64,000 nt of DNA from Sphagnum compactum (lineage: Eukaryota; Bryophyta; Sphagnopsida; Sphagnales): the NCBI GenBank assembly GCA_965153455.1, contig OZ234502.1:12617495-12681494 (forward strand). Direction: 5' to 3'. A model generated the notes under the pieces. It was not told where the DNA came from and made no database searches. It saw nothing but the letters and a program-made list of their open reading frames with translations. The translations under genes were made by a program, and so were the position numbers. Positions 47,701 through 58,933 of this stretch are shown here, in pieces (the first letter of the stretch is position 1; every line of letters begins with the position of its first letter).

Positions 47701-48281
47701 TGCACAGTACACTGTGTTCCAATATGTGTGGTATCCCTGTGGAGTCTTTCCTGCAATTTCAGACATCTCAAGAAAATGAATTCCTGCCTTTCACCTTCTA
47801 GCCTTGTACACAAACCAACAAGAGCTATAGACCAAAACTGGGGATGCCAGTTTCTGGAAAAGGGTACTGTTTGAATTTTGCATCATCAAAAACAACAGCA
47901 GATGGCAGGCAGTTCCATTGGCATCAGTACATGGTACTACATGTGGTTCACAGTAGGAAGAGAATATGATGGTGACTTCACAAAATGCTCTGGGCAGGAG
48001 CGAACAGATGAAAAGAACTCCATAGTCACTTATGGTGGGGTGCGAAAGACAATGCCAAAGACCTTATTCTCATCATCATTGGTAACTGACATGATCTCAG
48101 CACCAGTCTTTTGCTGCCGACACAAGGTGGCAGTTGATTTGTACTCATCAATGAAATGCTGTTCTAGCTGCCCAAACCCTAATTCCTTCACAAGCTCCGG
48201 ACTTGCCCCTGAGTTCCACCAAGTAGCAAAACTGTAAGAACAATGCAACAACCAGAAAAGCTGCATTGCATAGAAACTGAC

Positions 48282-48395
48282 CTAACCCATCCTTCTTTCT
48301 TCACCGCAAGCTCCTCCAAATTGGAGTCTGCAAAGCCCTAATACTACACTAACCCATCCTTCCTTCTTCACCAAGAGCTCCACCAAAAGCATTGT
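48282..48395. repeat. Partial tandem duplication, period about 67 bp
   Basis: CTAACCCATCCTTC, TTCTTCACC and AGCTCC-CCA occur twice, starting at 48282 and 48349. It lies immediately upstream (in minus-strand sense) of the first recognised PreP exon, where the transit-peptide exon or 5' UTR is expected, and it may be part of the damage to that exon. Confidence 0.6.
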
Positions 48396-49110
48396 TAGTC
48401 CTGCGAGTCCACCGCCTCCTCCTCTTCCTCCTCTTCCTCTTCCTCGTCCTCGTCTTGTCAACTTGCTGAAATCAGAATCAACAATTCAGCAATTGCTGGG
48501 TGATATGATCATCATGATCATCATCAGCTCATGGGTTCATCTTCTCTTCGGCAAATGGATTATGAATGTCGTGGCTTTGCGGGGAGCACACCTGCGATGA
48601 CGACAACCAGCGTCTGCTGCAGAGGACCAAAGCTCGGAATCCGTGGATATGGTGTTCGAGCTTTGAATCTGGATTTTGGGTTAGGGTTTAGGGTTTTGGA
48701 AGGGTTTGCGATAGAGGGGAGTTTTGCTGGGATTTGGAGTCTTGTAAGGCTTTGAAATTGGGGGTGGGGGAGGTTTTGCTGGGTTTTGGGATTAGGGGTT
48801 TTGTAGAATGTTTAGGGTTAGGGTTTGTAGGGCTTTGTGATTGAGGGGCTTTGTTGGGATTTGGGGCTTGTGTAGCATATTTAGGTTGAAGATTTTGTAG
48901 GGTTTTGGGATGAATGGGGCTTTCTAGGGTTTTCAGGATTTGGGTTTAGTGATTTTGCATGGTTTTTGCTTGAGGTTTTTAATAGGCTTTAGGATTTTGG
49001 GGTTTTGTAGGGCTTTGGGGTTAATGGGTTTTGTAGGGATTAGGGGATTTGTAGGGTTTGCAGATAGGGAGTTTGTAACGTTGTGGGATTAAATGGGGTT
49101 TATAGTTTAT
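48396..49110 (-). promoter_or_regulatory. Presumed PreP 5' region with TTTAGGG-like tract
   Basis: On the minus strand this precedes the PreP exons. From 48.68 to 49.11 kb the plus strand is a degenerate series of GGGTTTAGGG, GGTTTTGTAGGG and GGGATTTGGGG motifs. On the gene's strand these read as AAACCCTA, the telo-box element found in many plant promoters and 5' UTRs. The length of the tract also fits an eroded interstitial telomeric array. No start codon with a convincing transit peptide could be chosen. Confidence 0.4.
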
Positions 49111-51212
49111 GGGGTACTCAGTTGGTAAATATTTCAGATTTTATTTTATTTTGCTAGTACATAGAAATACATGCCAAAATCATTTATATAGCATATATGC
49201 ATTTTCCTATTTTGCAATGCATGCATGCGATTATTTGTGATAGATTTGTTCGAATTATGGTGATTAGGTAACTTAGTATTGAATATATTTTGCTTTTGAC
49301 ATTTTATCATTATTTATTACATTAATTACCTTGAAAAAAAAACACTTCCTATATGCTCTTGGGACTCCTTTTAGATTTTAAAATTTACAACCTTTTTTTA
49401 ACTTTAAAAATGCTTTGAACATATTTTTAACATTTATTGATTGATTTGATTATATTTTGTAAATTTTTTTTAATGGGATGTTTGAAATCTCGTGTGTTTT
49501 GTGAGTTTGCAATGTCAATTGCACAAGTAATTTTAGCTTTCGTCTTTTTAGGATTGTACCATTTATTTTTCCTTATTTTTAAACCTATTTATACATACAT
49601 GCATGTTCTCATTTCACATTTGAAGGATATTTTCTTGAAGAAATCTTGACGAAGGGTGCATTTCATAATTTTTTCCATTGATCACCAACACCATTATTTT
49701 GGTTAAACATTGATCAATTATAATCTAATTTTGTAAAAAACTACAAATAGTGATTCTTGGTAGTTGATAAGGAATATGATGCAAGTGATATAATATATTT
49801 AGGGTTTAATGTTATTATGAAGGTTAATAATGCGTCTTCAAAAGTCGGTTAGTGTTTTTGTCAAATTTTTCATGCATGTTAGCCTCATGTGCAAAAATAT
49901 AAAAATAAAATCATAATTTTCAACCTAATTCAACAACAAATCAATCCTAAGTTGTTTTCTTTCAACAAACCAATGATTAAACCATTGCTTGTTACAAATG
50001 GCTTTGATCTTTTGTCAAAGATTAACCTTTTGAGGACAACAAAGCTTTGATTATAGGCATTAAAATTTGATAAATAGAATTAGAAAAGAGTTTTCAAAAT
50101 CAAAGTTGAATGTTTACAATTAAATTGAAGGTTGTCATGTGCCTAGTGATTATACTAATGTAATTATTTGGCGACAATATTTATTTATAGGTGAATATTT
50201 TACCTCTCCAAGTTGAAGATCCTTTGATCTTTGCACAAATAGTTTTTTTATTTGGGCATCTTGGGGAATGTGTTAATTCTCCTATGAACTTGAAGATTGT
50301 TCAATACATACACATTATATGGTTGACTTACATTAGTGGATAATGGGTGCACAACATTCACAATTATGGGCTTGCACACCAACATTTAGAAAATTAGTGA
50401 AAATTGTCAAAATGCAATAGCTTGTTCAACCTTGTGATGTATATAGGTTTATAGGCTGCAAAATGAAGGGCTTAAAAATGGAAATGTTGCCCAATACCAA
50501 AGGCACAAATGTGCAATTCACCAAGCAAGTACACAACTTACATATGGACAATGTCACCTCTCTCCCTCCTCTAAATGTCTATTTGCCATTACACCCATCC
50601 TAATGTTATATGTGTTTTCATTAGGCCTTCCCCAATAGGGGTCTCCTCACCAATCAATAATTTTTGAGAAGTCATTATATTCATATTTTCAAATATTTTG
50701 ATAAGAGTCGAAGTCCTTAGAGCATCTCCATCCCACCATTGTAAATTGCACCTCTAAAAAAAAACACTTAATGTTAAATATTCAATGTCCCCACGTATAA
50801 ACATCCAAGATTTCACTTAAAATATTGTGATACATGACCATGATAATTTTTATTATATATATATATGCAAATCACATGGAGTTTAATGGGGTTGAGGTTT
50901 TTGGCATTTTTTTCATTTTGTTTGTTTTATGTGCAAGTTTAGAAAGGTATCATTTTTTCCAAATGCAGGTCTAGTGAGAAAGAGAGGGTGAGATTATGTG
51001 CTTCCCCTTCCCCTTTTGAGTTATGGTGGGAGAGAGTCCTCTTCCCCAAGAAAATTTAAGGTTAATACTTGTGTGGGAATATTAATGCTTTTTATTGTGT
51101 TGAATAGGTGATGTGAAGAAAAGTTATGGTGTTTTATTTATGGCCATATACACTATCAACATAGTATGCATTACCATTTTTTAAAATTTATTTTTCCTTT
51201 TTTGTTTCAATT
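49111..51212. other. AT-rich stretch without a gene
   Basis: No supported gene. AGAGCATCTCCATCCCACCA at 50.72 kb resembles the terminal sequence of the TIR element at 60.69-61.07 kb and may be a solitary end. Confidence 0.5.
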
Positions 51213-51268
51213 TTGTGATGTAGTCGAGGTTGTGCTCGTCCAGAAGCTGATTTAGTCAAATTGGGCAA
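51213..51268 (+). repeat. Dispersed repeat, GTGATGTAGCC family, copy f
   Basis: TTTTGTGATGTAGTCGAGGT, then TGATTTAGTCAAATTGGGCA. Confidence 0.55.
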
Positions 51269-51342
51269 TAAACAATATATGGAAGGAAAAAATAAAACAA
51301 CCTTATATATTAAATTTAGCATAAATCGGGTTTATTGGCCAT

Positions 51343-52030
51343 GCCTACCAAGGCAAGGATATTGTGTTTAGATTCATTATAGAGTATAGTAGCTTAAGGG
51401 ATCTTTGGCCCATACTAGGTAATAATAATAATAGGTCTTTTCTTATATGAGGATTTTTGAAAGATGATATATTGGCTTGTGCTGAAACTTGAGATTAATT
51501 ATAGAGTTATAATATCTTGAAGGATTTTGATTTCTTTTAGAGGATTTTTCGAAGATTATATTTTGCATGGTGAATTATTTGAGTTTTCGTAATTTTTCTT
51601 TTGCCTTAAGATTTTTTAAAAATGTAAATGGCAAGGCCACAGTGTGACACACCCCTTGTTTGATCAAGCAATGGGAACGGTGGTGGACATGGTCTTGAGA
51701 GGGAACTCTGGAGACCTTGGTGAAAAACAAGAAGTACATCCCAAAATGAAACAAGGTTGTTGATTGTGCATCCATCCATCATCAGCAAATTTTCTGCGAC
51801 TAAGTTTGTTGCCAAATTGAAATACCGTAGTACCTTGGCCATTTCAACACCTGTTTGTTGAATAATTAATCAATTTTGAAAAAATTATTTTAACAAATGG
51901 AATATTCCTAAGTATTCACTATTATCCTTCACAATGTTTTTTGATTTGGAAGAAATAATTTTTGAAATATTTAACATTTCTGAAAATAATATAATTAGTG
52001 TCGAATTGGCCGAGGAACTCTAGGGTATAT
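51343..52030 (+). repeat. Dispersed repeat of 0.7-0.8 kb, copy 1
   Basis: CAAGGATATTGTG, TATATGAGGATTTTTGAAAG, TTGGCTTGTGCTGAAACTTG, TTAATGTAAATGGCAAGG-type sequence and TGTGACACACCCCTTG (51643-51658) occur in order, and again at 58.93-59.75 kb and 63.50-63.81 kb. Homology resumes at AGTACCTTGGC and TTGAATAATTAAT (51.83-51.89 kb), while about 160 bp between differs from copy 2. Non-coding. Confidence 0.7.
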
Positions 52031-52665
52031 GACTTACATGTCTTCTTAAAAAAGGAAATGAGGTTGCATATGAGCGCAAAAAAAACTTGCCTAAGCACTT
52101 GGGGACAAAGTCTAGGCGAGCATTGGGCGGGTATTTGATATTGTTTAATAACCACTAATCAACCCCTTTTTTTGGGTTTATATTTCTGAAAAAAGTTCCC
52201 CAAGTTGCGAATACTCAAGTTCCCCAAGTATCTCTTTGTCATATGTAGGAAATGTTTGGTATATTGTTTCACCAATCCCAATCCACAACCAAAAAGTTTT
52301 GTAAATTTCCCAAGATCGAATTTTTTTTAGTTTTATGCATATCTGAAGCCCAACAATCATCTCGGCCATTTTCCCATAATATAGCATGTAGAGAAGAATC
52401 CAATGGTGGGATTTTCATCTAGGCTACATCTATCTATGAAGGAAGGTAGTTTGTTTGTTTTGTTTTGGAGTTATGAGATCCACCAAACCTGGATGCTTCA
52501 GATTGCATTCTTAATTGGAAAGCCCTGGAGGAGGAGGAGGGGTGCATTGGCTTGGTTTCATGACAGTTGGACTTGTGGTGTAGAAGTTCTTGAATATTGA
52601 ATGATTTCTTCACTGAAAATTAAATTAAATTAAATTGTCGCTCAAAATTTCGGAGGAATTGGAAT

Positions 52666-53100
52666 GTGCCTTCAGTGTTTGATGCAGTTTCTAATAACTA
52701 CCCAACACTTGTTACTCCCTTCCATATCCATATCCCATCTATTCCGAGGCAAAGTCATGTAGTCATCGACAACCATGAGCATACACCAAAATTGGATCGC
52801 AAGCTTTCAAGGTTGTACATCACCACTGTGATCATCAAATGTCATAACATTGATCAGATCAAGCATGGCTTCTAACCACAAGATCTGGATGTGATATACT
52901 GCTATCCTCTCAAAATGGCCTCTCGGGTTGGGCCCATGAGAGGAGAGATTTATAAGAAGCTTAGACCAACTTGCAACTGCATTACCAGCACTGCTGTTTG
53001 GCATTACCACTTCATGCTTTCTAGTGGACCCAGTTGTAGTCCTTCATCAAATTCACATTCACATCCAATTTTGTATTTCTTAAGGAATTGCATGAAATGA
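52666..53100 (+). pseudogene. Protein-like frame interrupted by one stop, family unknown
   Basis: Two frames, 52666-52875 and 52891-53100, are in the same phase and separated by a single TAA near 52873-52875. Read through, they give about 144 residues of balanced composition (FHIHIPSIPRQSHVVIDNHE, LYITTVIIKCHNIDQIKHGF, then VGPMRGEIYKKLRPTCNCIT). I recognise no family. It could be a gene or transposon relic, or a chance frame in this locally less AT-rich stretch. Confidence 0.25.
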
Positions 53101-55599
53101 AAGACTTCAGTGACATGAAGATCCACAAGAAGGAAGGACCGAGCATTTGTGCTTTGGACCATGCCAGTCGATGTTTGTTCCTAGACTGGCTTTATTGACA
53201 TCTTTCTCATCTGCTTCTATTGTACTTTCCATCAAATGAGAATTCCATGCACCTGAAAACTCTCATTTCCTCCTACATTCAACTAATTTTGCGGGACAAT
53301 TTTAATGTGCAAGAGTTGACAACAATGAGCTGATTTTGAGAAAAATCCGTAGTTCTAAATTGTTGAGCTTAAGGGTCTTTTCGACAAATGTAAACCAATG
53401 CCCAAAATTTGTTTTGACCAGCTGCCCTTTCTGTTGTTGCTTCAACTTAGTACTAATGTGGCAGAAAGCACTCAAGAACAAACTCAAGAATGCACTCACA
53501 GACTCACCCAAACTGAGCTTCAAATCTCACTTTGTTCCCATCACACTCTTTTGAGACAAGCAATCAAGTTGACACTTGCCACCACCACTAGCCCTCATTT
53601 GTGTACCCTACTCCTACTGTCCTCTCTCATTTGTGCAACTGATGCACACAGTATCACGGTGCACATATGGAGTGCTTGAGTACTGTCTGAAGTAGCACGC
53701 ATACTTCATAGCTGGCTTATTCAGATCCTAGAGCTTACATGGAAGCAAAAGCTTTGTTGGACCCATTTGATCTAGAGCCCAATTCCAGCGCTCACTTATG
53801 AGAAGTATGTGAACTTGTTAGGCTTTTTTTTTTGGTGAAGGAGGTTAATCTTCTGAAGAGGTTGATTTGTTTTTGGAACCCAATTCCACAATGCAAGCAA
53901 GGTTTCAACTTTTTCATGTTTTGGGGGTTTTATCTCTCAAGGGTGTGGTGGCTTTGGAGTCTCCTCTTTCATGTTCTGATGTTCTAAAGCACACGAGAGA
54001 AATAAGAAGTAGTTGGTTCAATGGCATAAATTTGTGTGCATGTTTTTATGTGTGTGACTCTGTTAGTTCCAATACTATTGGATGCCCATGTAGGAGAACA
54101 TGACCGATTATCTTCTTACAGTATAAGTTATACATACCATTTAGCAAACCTACTTCAATCTTTCTAGTGCTTACATGCCATAAAGCACTGCCTGGATTTT
54201 TCCTTCGTATTTTCAGCTCCCTTACCTGCCTGAAGAAACCTGTTTTCAGCAAGCGGGATCTTCAATGGAAGGTACCAGCCAGGCTGTACTGGGATCTTCT
54301 GACCAGCGGAAGGTACCAGCCACCCTGTCACTTTTTCTAAAAAGTGAAAAAATCCCAGCTCTACTTTAAGCTGAGTCCAGACCCTTCCGTGATTTGAGAT
54401 CTGTACCTGAGGCCGGTCTCCTATACATAACACTATATCCACACTTGTTCTCACAACGAGCAGCCATTCCCAAAACAAGGGACCTAGCATGGTGATAGTT
54501 GAGTCCAGCCAATATTTTGGGAATGTCCCTTGATGCCCATTGGTAAAGAATGAGCTTCACCCATTGTAAAGCACTGGGTGAACATTATCATGAACTTAAA
54601 CATGTGTACATCACAAAAAGTACGAGGCATGGTTCTCAATTCTTACACCCTACACCTTAATGTTGCATTCACACCAAGGTGATAGAATGGATAAACTTTT
54701 TAAAAATAAACTTACCCTAATGCTATCCCAACAAAAGGGGTACAACTTGACTTGGCAAATGACATGGGATTGGGTTAAAAGGGGGATAAATGTTTTGGGA
54801 TATCTTTAACGCTAGGAATAAATATCTCCATTTTTCCTAGATTTGAAATCAAGTTAGGGTGGAATAAGGAGGTTAATGTGAACCCTTAATTTCAAACGGT
54901 TAAAATACCTCTTCATGTTCACAAGAACTTCTCATCTTGTTCTTGTCAACATAATCTCTTTCATGTGAGAGAGCACCCAGAATTGTGGGCAGGAAACAAA
55001 TATTTTGTTCAAGCCATATAATCTGCCCAAAGTTATCAGGCCTGAACTGCCTGAAATGTTTTAAGCATCAGGATTTTCCCAAAATGTTTGGGCATAAATG
55101 AAAATTTTCTTCAATTTTTATAAGGTACCAAATTATCATGCAGCACACAAATTCACAAAATGCCAAAAAACTTTCAAGCATCAGGATTTTTCCAAAATAA
55201 CCAAAAATTTAGTACAGCAATGAATTTTTTTCAACTTTTATAATTCTTCCTGGGCAGCCTTAAAATTTAAAAAACTGCCCAAAACTTTTTGAGCATGCTG
55301 GAAATTTTTTTGAGCATCAAAAAAGATTTTTTCAAGTTCCCCAATTTTTGAGCAGAAATGGAAAAAATCAACCTATACAATCTGCCCTGAAATCATAGGG
55401 CAGAAAAAAAATTCCCAAGCTGCCAAATTGTTTTTGAGCATCCTAAAAACCATTTCTCACGAATTCTATTAATGCCCAAGCATGAAAAAAAAATTCATAA
55501 GTTTCCTCAAGCTGCCCAAACTTTTTGGGTAGTTCGGAAAACTCCTCAATACAAACATGTCAACATAGGGTTAAATTAATCCCCCTAATACTATTTTAT
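53101..55599. other. Intergenic, no supported gene
   Basis: Short frames only. Near 54.26-54.33 kb GGAAGGTACCAGCCA is present twice about 40 bp apart, a small tandem duplication. Confidence 0.45.
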
Positions 55600-55812
55600 T
55601 GGTATCCTTTTTTCAGCCTTGGGGCCAATACAAGGGCATCAAGTTCAGCATTTATATTAGTAACTTGGGGCAGGTTGAAAAGATTTTTTTCTATTTCAGC
55701 CTTGACTCCTAGTGTAAAGCTCTTGATGGCTGATTTTCAACTTTTGCACCAATAGAAATGCTTGATTTTAGTTGAAAAACATTTTGGCCTTGACTCCTAG
55801 TGTAGAGTGGGC
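55600..55812 (+). repeat. Dispersed repeat of about 220 bp, copy 2
   Basis: Counterpart of 26000-26222 in the same orientation, sharing GGTATCCTTTTTTCAGCCTT and ACTTTTGCACCAATA. The phrase CTTGACTCCTAGTGTA occurs twice within it. Confidence 0.7.
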
Positions 55813-55987
55813 ATGCATGCGATTCCTCCTCTACAATTGGAGGAGGGATATTCATGAACGTGAAGTGCCCTCCAAAATGCACCAGGATTTTCCTTCAAGT
55901 GCTTCATTTCTTCCCGACTTGCTACTACTACTGCTTTATTCTGCGGTTGTCTGGACAAGTGACTAGAAAAAGTGTTTGTATTTCAAG

Positions 55988-56045
55988 TTTGTGATGGTGC
56001 TCAATTGACAATCGTCCATAAGAATTTTTACCGAATTTGACAATA
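55988..56045 (+). repeat. Dispersed repeat, GTGATGTAGCC family, copy g (diverged)
   Basis: TTTGTGATGGTGCTCAATTG, then ATCGTCCATAAGAATTTTTA and GAATTTGACAATATG. This is the most diverged member I include. The following AAGCACCCTTTCATG matches text after copy d. Confidence 0.45.
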
Positions 56046-57286
56046 TGAAAAAAAAGAAAATTATAAAGATCTTAAGCACCCTTTCATGTTATAGGTAGTT
56101 GTGATGATTTTTGCCTTATTTTTTTCTTTTTTTTTTTCCAAAAAACACGGAATTTGTGACATTTTCAGAATTATTTTTCACAAAATGATGAAAATTTTTG
56201 CCCAAAAAAAATTTAAAATTCATGGTTTTTCAAAACTTTTTTAAAAAAAAAATTGTACCTAAATTGTGATGAATGTTTGAAATATCTTTCTTGCACCGCA
56301 ATTTTAATTTTTTAAAAAAAGTGATACAATGACTAGATTTGCCCCTTTCAACCCAAACATTCAAGGTTTAAATTTTGTTTTTCAACTTCTTATTTTCTTT
56401 CATAGATGGACGAAAAGAAGGATGTAGTTCTCGGACAAATTCCTCAAGCAAGCTTTCTCAAGGAAGATAGGGGTATAAAGTGACAAACAAAACAAAATAA
56501 ACAAACTATCTTCCTTCACAAATGGATGGTAAGCCCATTAAGAAACAACAATCATTTCTAAATTTTCACAGGATCTGGGTGATTGCCATATCTTGTGTGT
56601 GTTTACCATTTCCGTGTCCAAAGTAGATTTCACACTATTTGACTCGCATCTTTCATTGATGGTTAGGATTTGGTTTTTAATATATATCTCCCCAATTTTC
56701 TCTTTACTTTAATACCTCACTCCTCTTGAGTGTGGGCACATATTTACGTAAGTTATTACAAGCAAATTGGTGAAATGTAAAAGAAACCGAATTGATTCTT
56801 AACTCCAACTGAGCTCCAATTTTTTTTTAGAAGTCTCCAGAATTCAAGTTTTTGTGTAAATCTAAAAAATTTGTCCTCAAACCAACATTGAAGGTTCTAT
56901 GAAATAAAAATAAAAAATGAAATTGAAGGTTCCTTTCGAAATCAAAGAACCCAAAAAACATAGGTTCATACTTGGTACCTTTATCTTTTCGAGTGAGATC
57001 TCTTAATAAATATGAAGCCCAAAAAACATTAGATTTGAACTCAAAGACTCTTATTTAGTCTAAGTATGAGAAATTTGTAATATTTAGAAATAATCTAGTC
57101 TAAATGTAATAATTTAGTCTAAATGGATTTTGGGATTTTTACCATGGTAACAACGTGGGTGCCGGTTCACCAAAGGCAGTTATTGAGAAGTTGCGAACCA
57201 GATTTTCTTTATTTGTGAATTTTTGCCGAAAAGAAAAATCATATAACTTACCGTAGGGTCAGTTTTGTTGTTAAATAATAATAATC

Positions 57287-57487
57287 CTCAAAATAATGAA
57301 ATGAATTTTTGCAAAAAATATGAAGTTGACATGTTGAAAATAAGCTACACTCTGAATAATTTTAATGCTCATATGAAAATATCATAGTAGATCATGGAAA
57401 ACAATAATAATTTCAAAATTTAAAAAAAAAAGATTTGAAAATAATAATATTATTCATTTTGTCGATGTGGAAACTGACCCTAGACTA
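57287..57487 (+). repeat. Dispersed repeat of about 220 bp, copy 2
   Basis: Counterpart of 27548-27776: AATAATCCTCAAAATAATGA, GAAGTTGACATGTTGAAAAT and GATGTGGAAACTGACCCT. Confidence 0.7.
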
Positions 57488-57649
57488 CAATATTTGAAAA
57501 TGAAGTGACTATTGAGGTTTTCTATTGAGCTTGCATATTCCTAGTGTTTTTGTTGTCATCAATGGTCCCTTTGATGTCAAAGCTTTGCAAAACACAAAGA
57601 AAAAAGGGGGGTGAAAGGTTGGAACTTTGTAAAACACATGAAAAAATTA

Positions 57650-57665
57650 GGGGGGGGGGGGGGGG
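57650..57665 (+). repeat. Poly-G run of 16
   Basis: An unusually long G homopolymer in AT-rich DNA, shortly after another run of G at about 57606-57611. Length in the real genome may differ because homopolymers are error-prone in sequencing. Confidence 0.8.
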
Positions 57666-58930
57666 ATTGTTAAAGTCAACAACAACAACAATAGAGGTGA
57701 AGGGGCGAGTGGAGGGATTATCAATGCTATCAACAACAAAATCCAAAAGGGTGTCAATGCCATCATGCATTTTAAAATCAACATCGGTGCATTTTTAAAA
57801 GGTGAGTGTGAGCTTTTGCCATCACTGAAAGCTTGACAAAAGCTCCCAAGCTCTTAGCTCCTTTATTTATTTGTTTATTTATTTTAGCTTTGTACATCAT
57901 CTTCGCCATAACAAGTTGCAAGAGGCAAGTGTTTATGTATAATAATATGTTTATTCTTGGACACCCAAGCAACCTCTTTAAGGTCATTAGTTGGCAGCCA
58001 ATTTTTTTCTAGCATTGTTGTTAGGCCACCATTCTTCTTTGAGAATGGTTTTGAGCAAGTTGGAAAAGCTCCAACTTTTTTTTGGTGCCTTCCCTCCACC
58101 CAACCCAACAACCAAACCATGTACTTCCTAAACAAAAAATTGTAATTTTTTGGCAAAACAACAAGAGCTTTTTTCACTTCACACAACTTTATTTCATCAA
58201 TCAACAACAAAACTTGATTCACAATGAAATCTTTTGAGTTTGGTCCTACCTAAGCCAATGCCCCGATTCAATGAAAAGTTTGGAATGCATTATTTCTCTA
58301 ATATTACAACTATTAGCCTCACCCACAGAAATTGTTACAACAACTTCATCAGCCATGGAAATAGTCCACCTTACAACCTAGTTAACAATCTTCTCATTGT
58401 GTCCAATGAACATTGTAATATGCTAAAAACTCAATGAAAGAAAACACAATGAACAACACTTTGGGAACATAATTATTTCTTCATTTTGCAACATGCCCTC
58501 ATATTGTTGTGTGTGTTTTTGTAACCCAATTGGTTCAAGGTTGGAGAGAGGAGCAAGCTTTTCCAAGCCTACACAAATCCTTCAAACACGAGAAGCTTTA
58601 CATTTTCTCCACGGAAAGTCCATTACAAGTGCATGATGTGTGACAAGTCAAAGGTATTGTCATTGTTTTTTCAGTCTAGTGCTAGAGGATAGCCAAACCC
58701 AAGTCTAGGCGGCTCATTTGGGGTAATTGTGACGTTTCAAGGTTAATGCTACATGCTCCCATTCGCAAACATGAAAAATTGTCATTTCAAACAACGAAAG
58801 ACTATTTACACCTTTACATCCAAACCAATAATTGCCACTACCCGAATTCACATGAAGAGAATATGTTTAGAGATGTTAGAGTGATAAGAGCATTTTGAGC
58901 CATTTTTGCAAGCATTCCGACACAGATTAG
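57666..58930. other. Intergenic, no supported gene
   Basis: A minus-strand frame of 112 codons at 57884-58222 is the longest. It is Lys-rich at both ends and has no recognisable domain. Confidence 0.45.
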
Positions 58931-58933
58931 CTT

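Larger units (their letters stand above)
42552..48231 (-). pseudogene. PREP: Presequence protease (PreP, M16C metallopeptidase) pseudogene
   Basis: In organelles PreP degrades cleaved targeting peptides. Minus-strand exons traced by homology, splice sites and phase: 48034-48231, 47577-47750 (HILEH zinc motif), 47112-47244, 46750-46820 (VVFNEMK, third zinc ligand), 46531-46602, 46219-46309, 45386-45902, 45041-45205, 44516-44613, 43983-44232, 43663-43825, 43390-43489, about 42828-42898, and 42552-42667 ending QVKKVL-stop. Lesions: lost bases after AFTY in the HILEH exon and after SPLRK in 45386-45902; TGA for Arg after NTIEFSL and again before ALLAQK; first intron donor AT instead of GT; donor at 45385 not GT; about 240 residues missing between 45041 and 44613; about 29 residues lost after DNYDGT. 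The transit-peptide exon was not identified. Family length is about 1000 residues. Wide preservation of splice sites means an unprocessed gene copy, not a retrocopy. Confidence 0.88.

Noticed and set aside
48531-48755. A 74-codon plus frame beginning MGSSSLRQMDYE
   Set aside because: It lies antisense to the presumed PreP 5' region and ends in the TTTAGGG-like tract. No domain; probably a shadow of the 5' exon or UTR.
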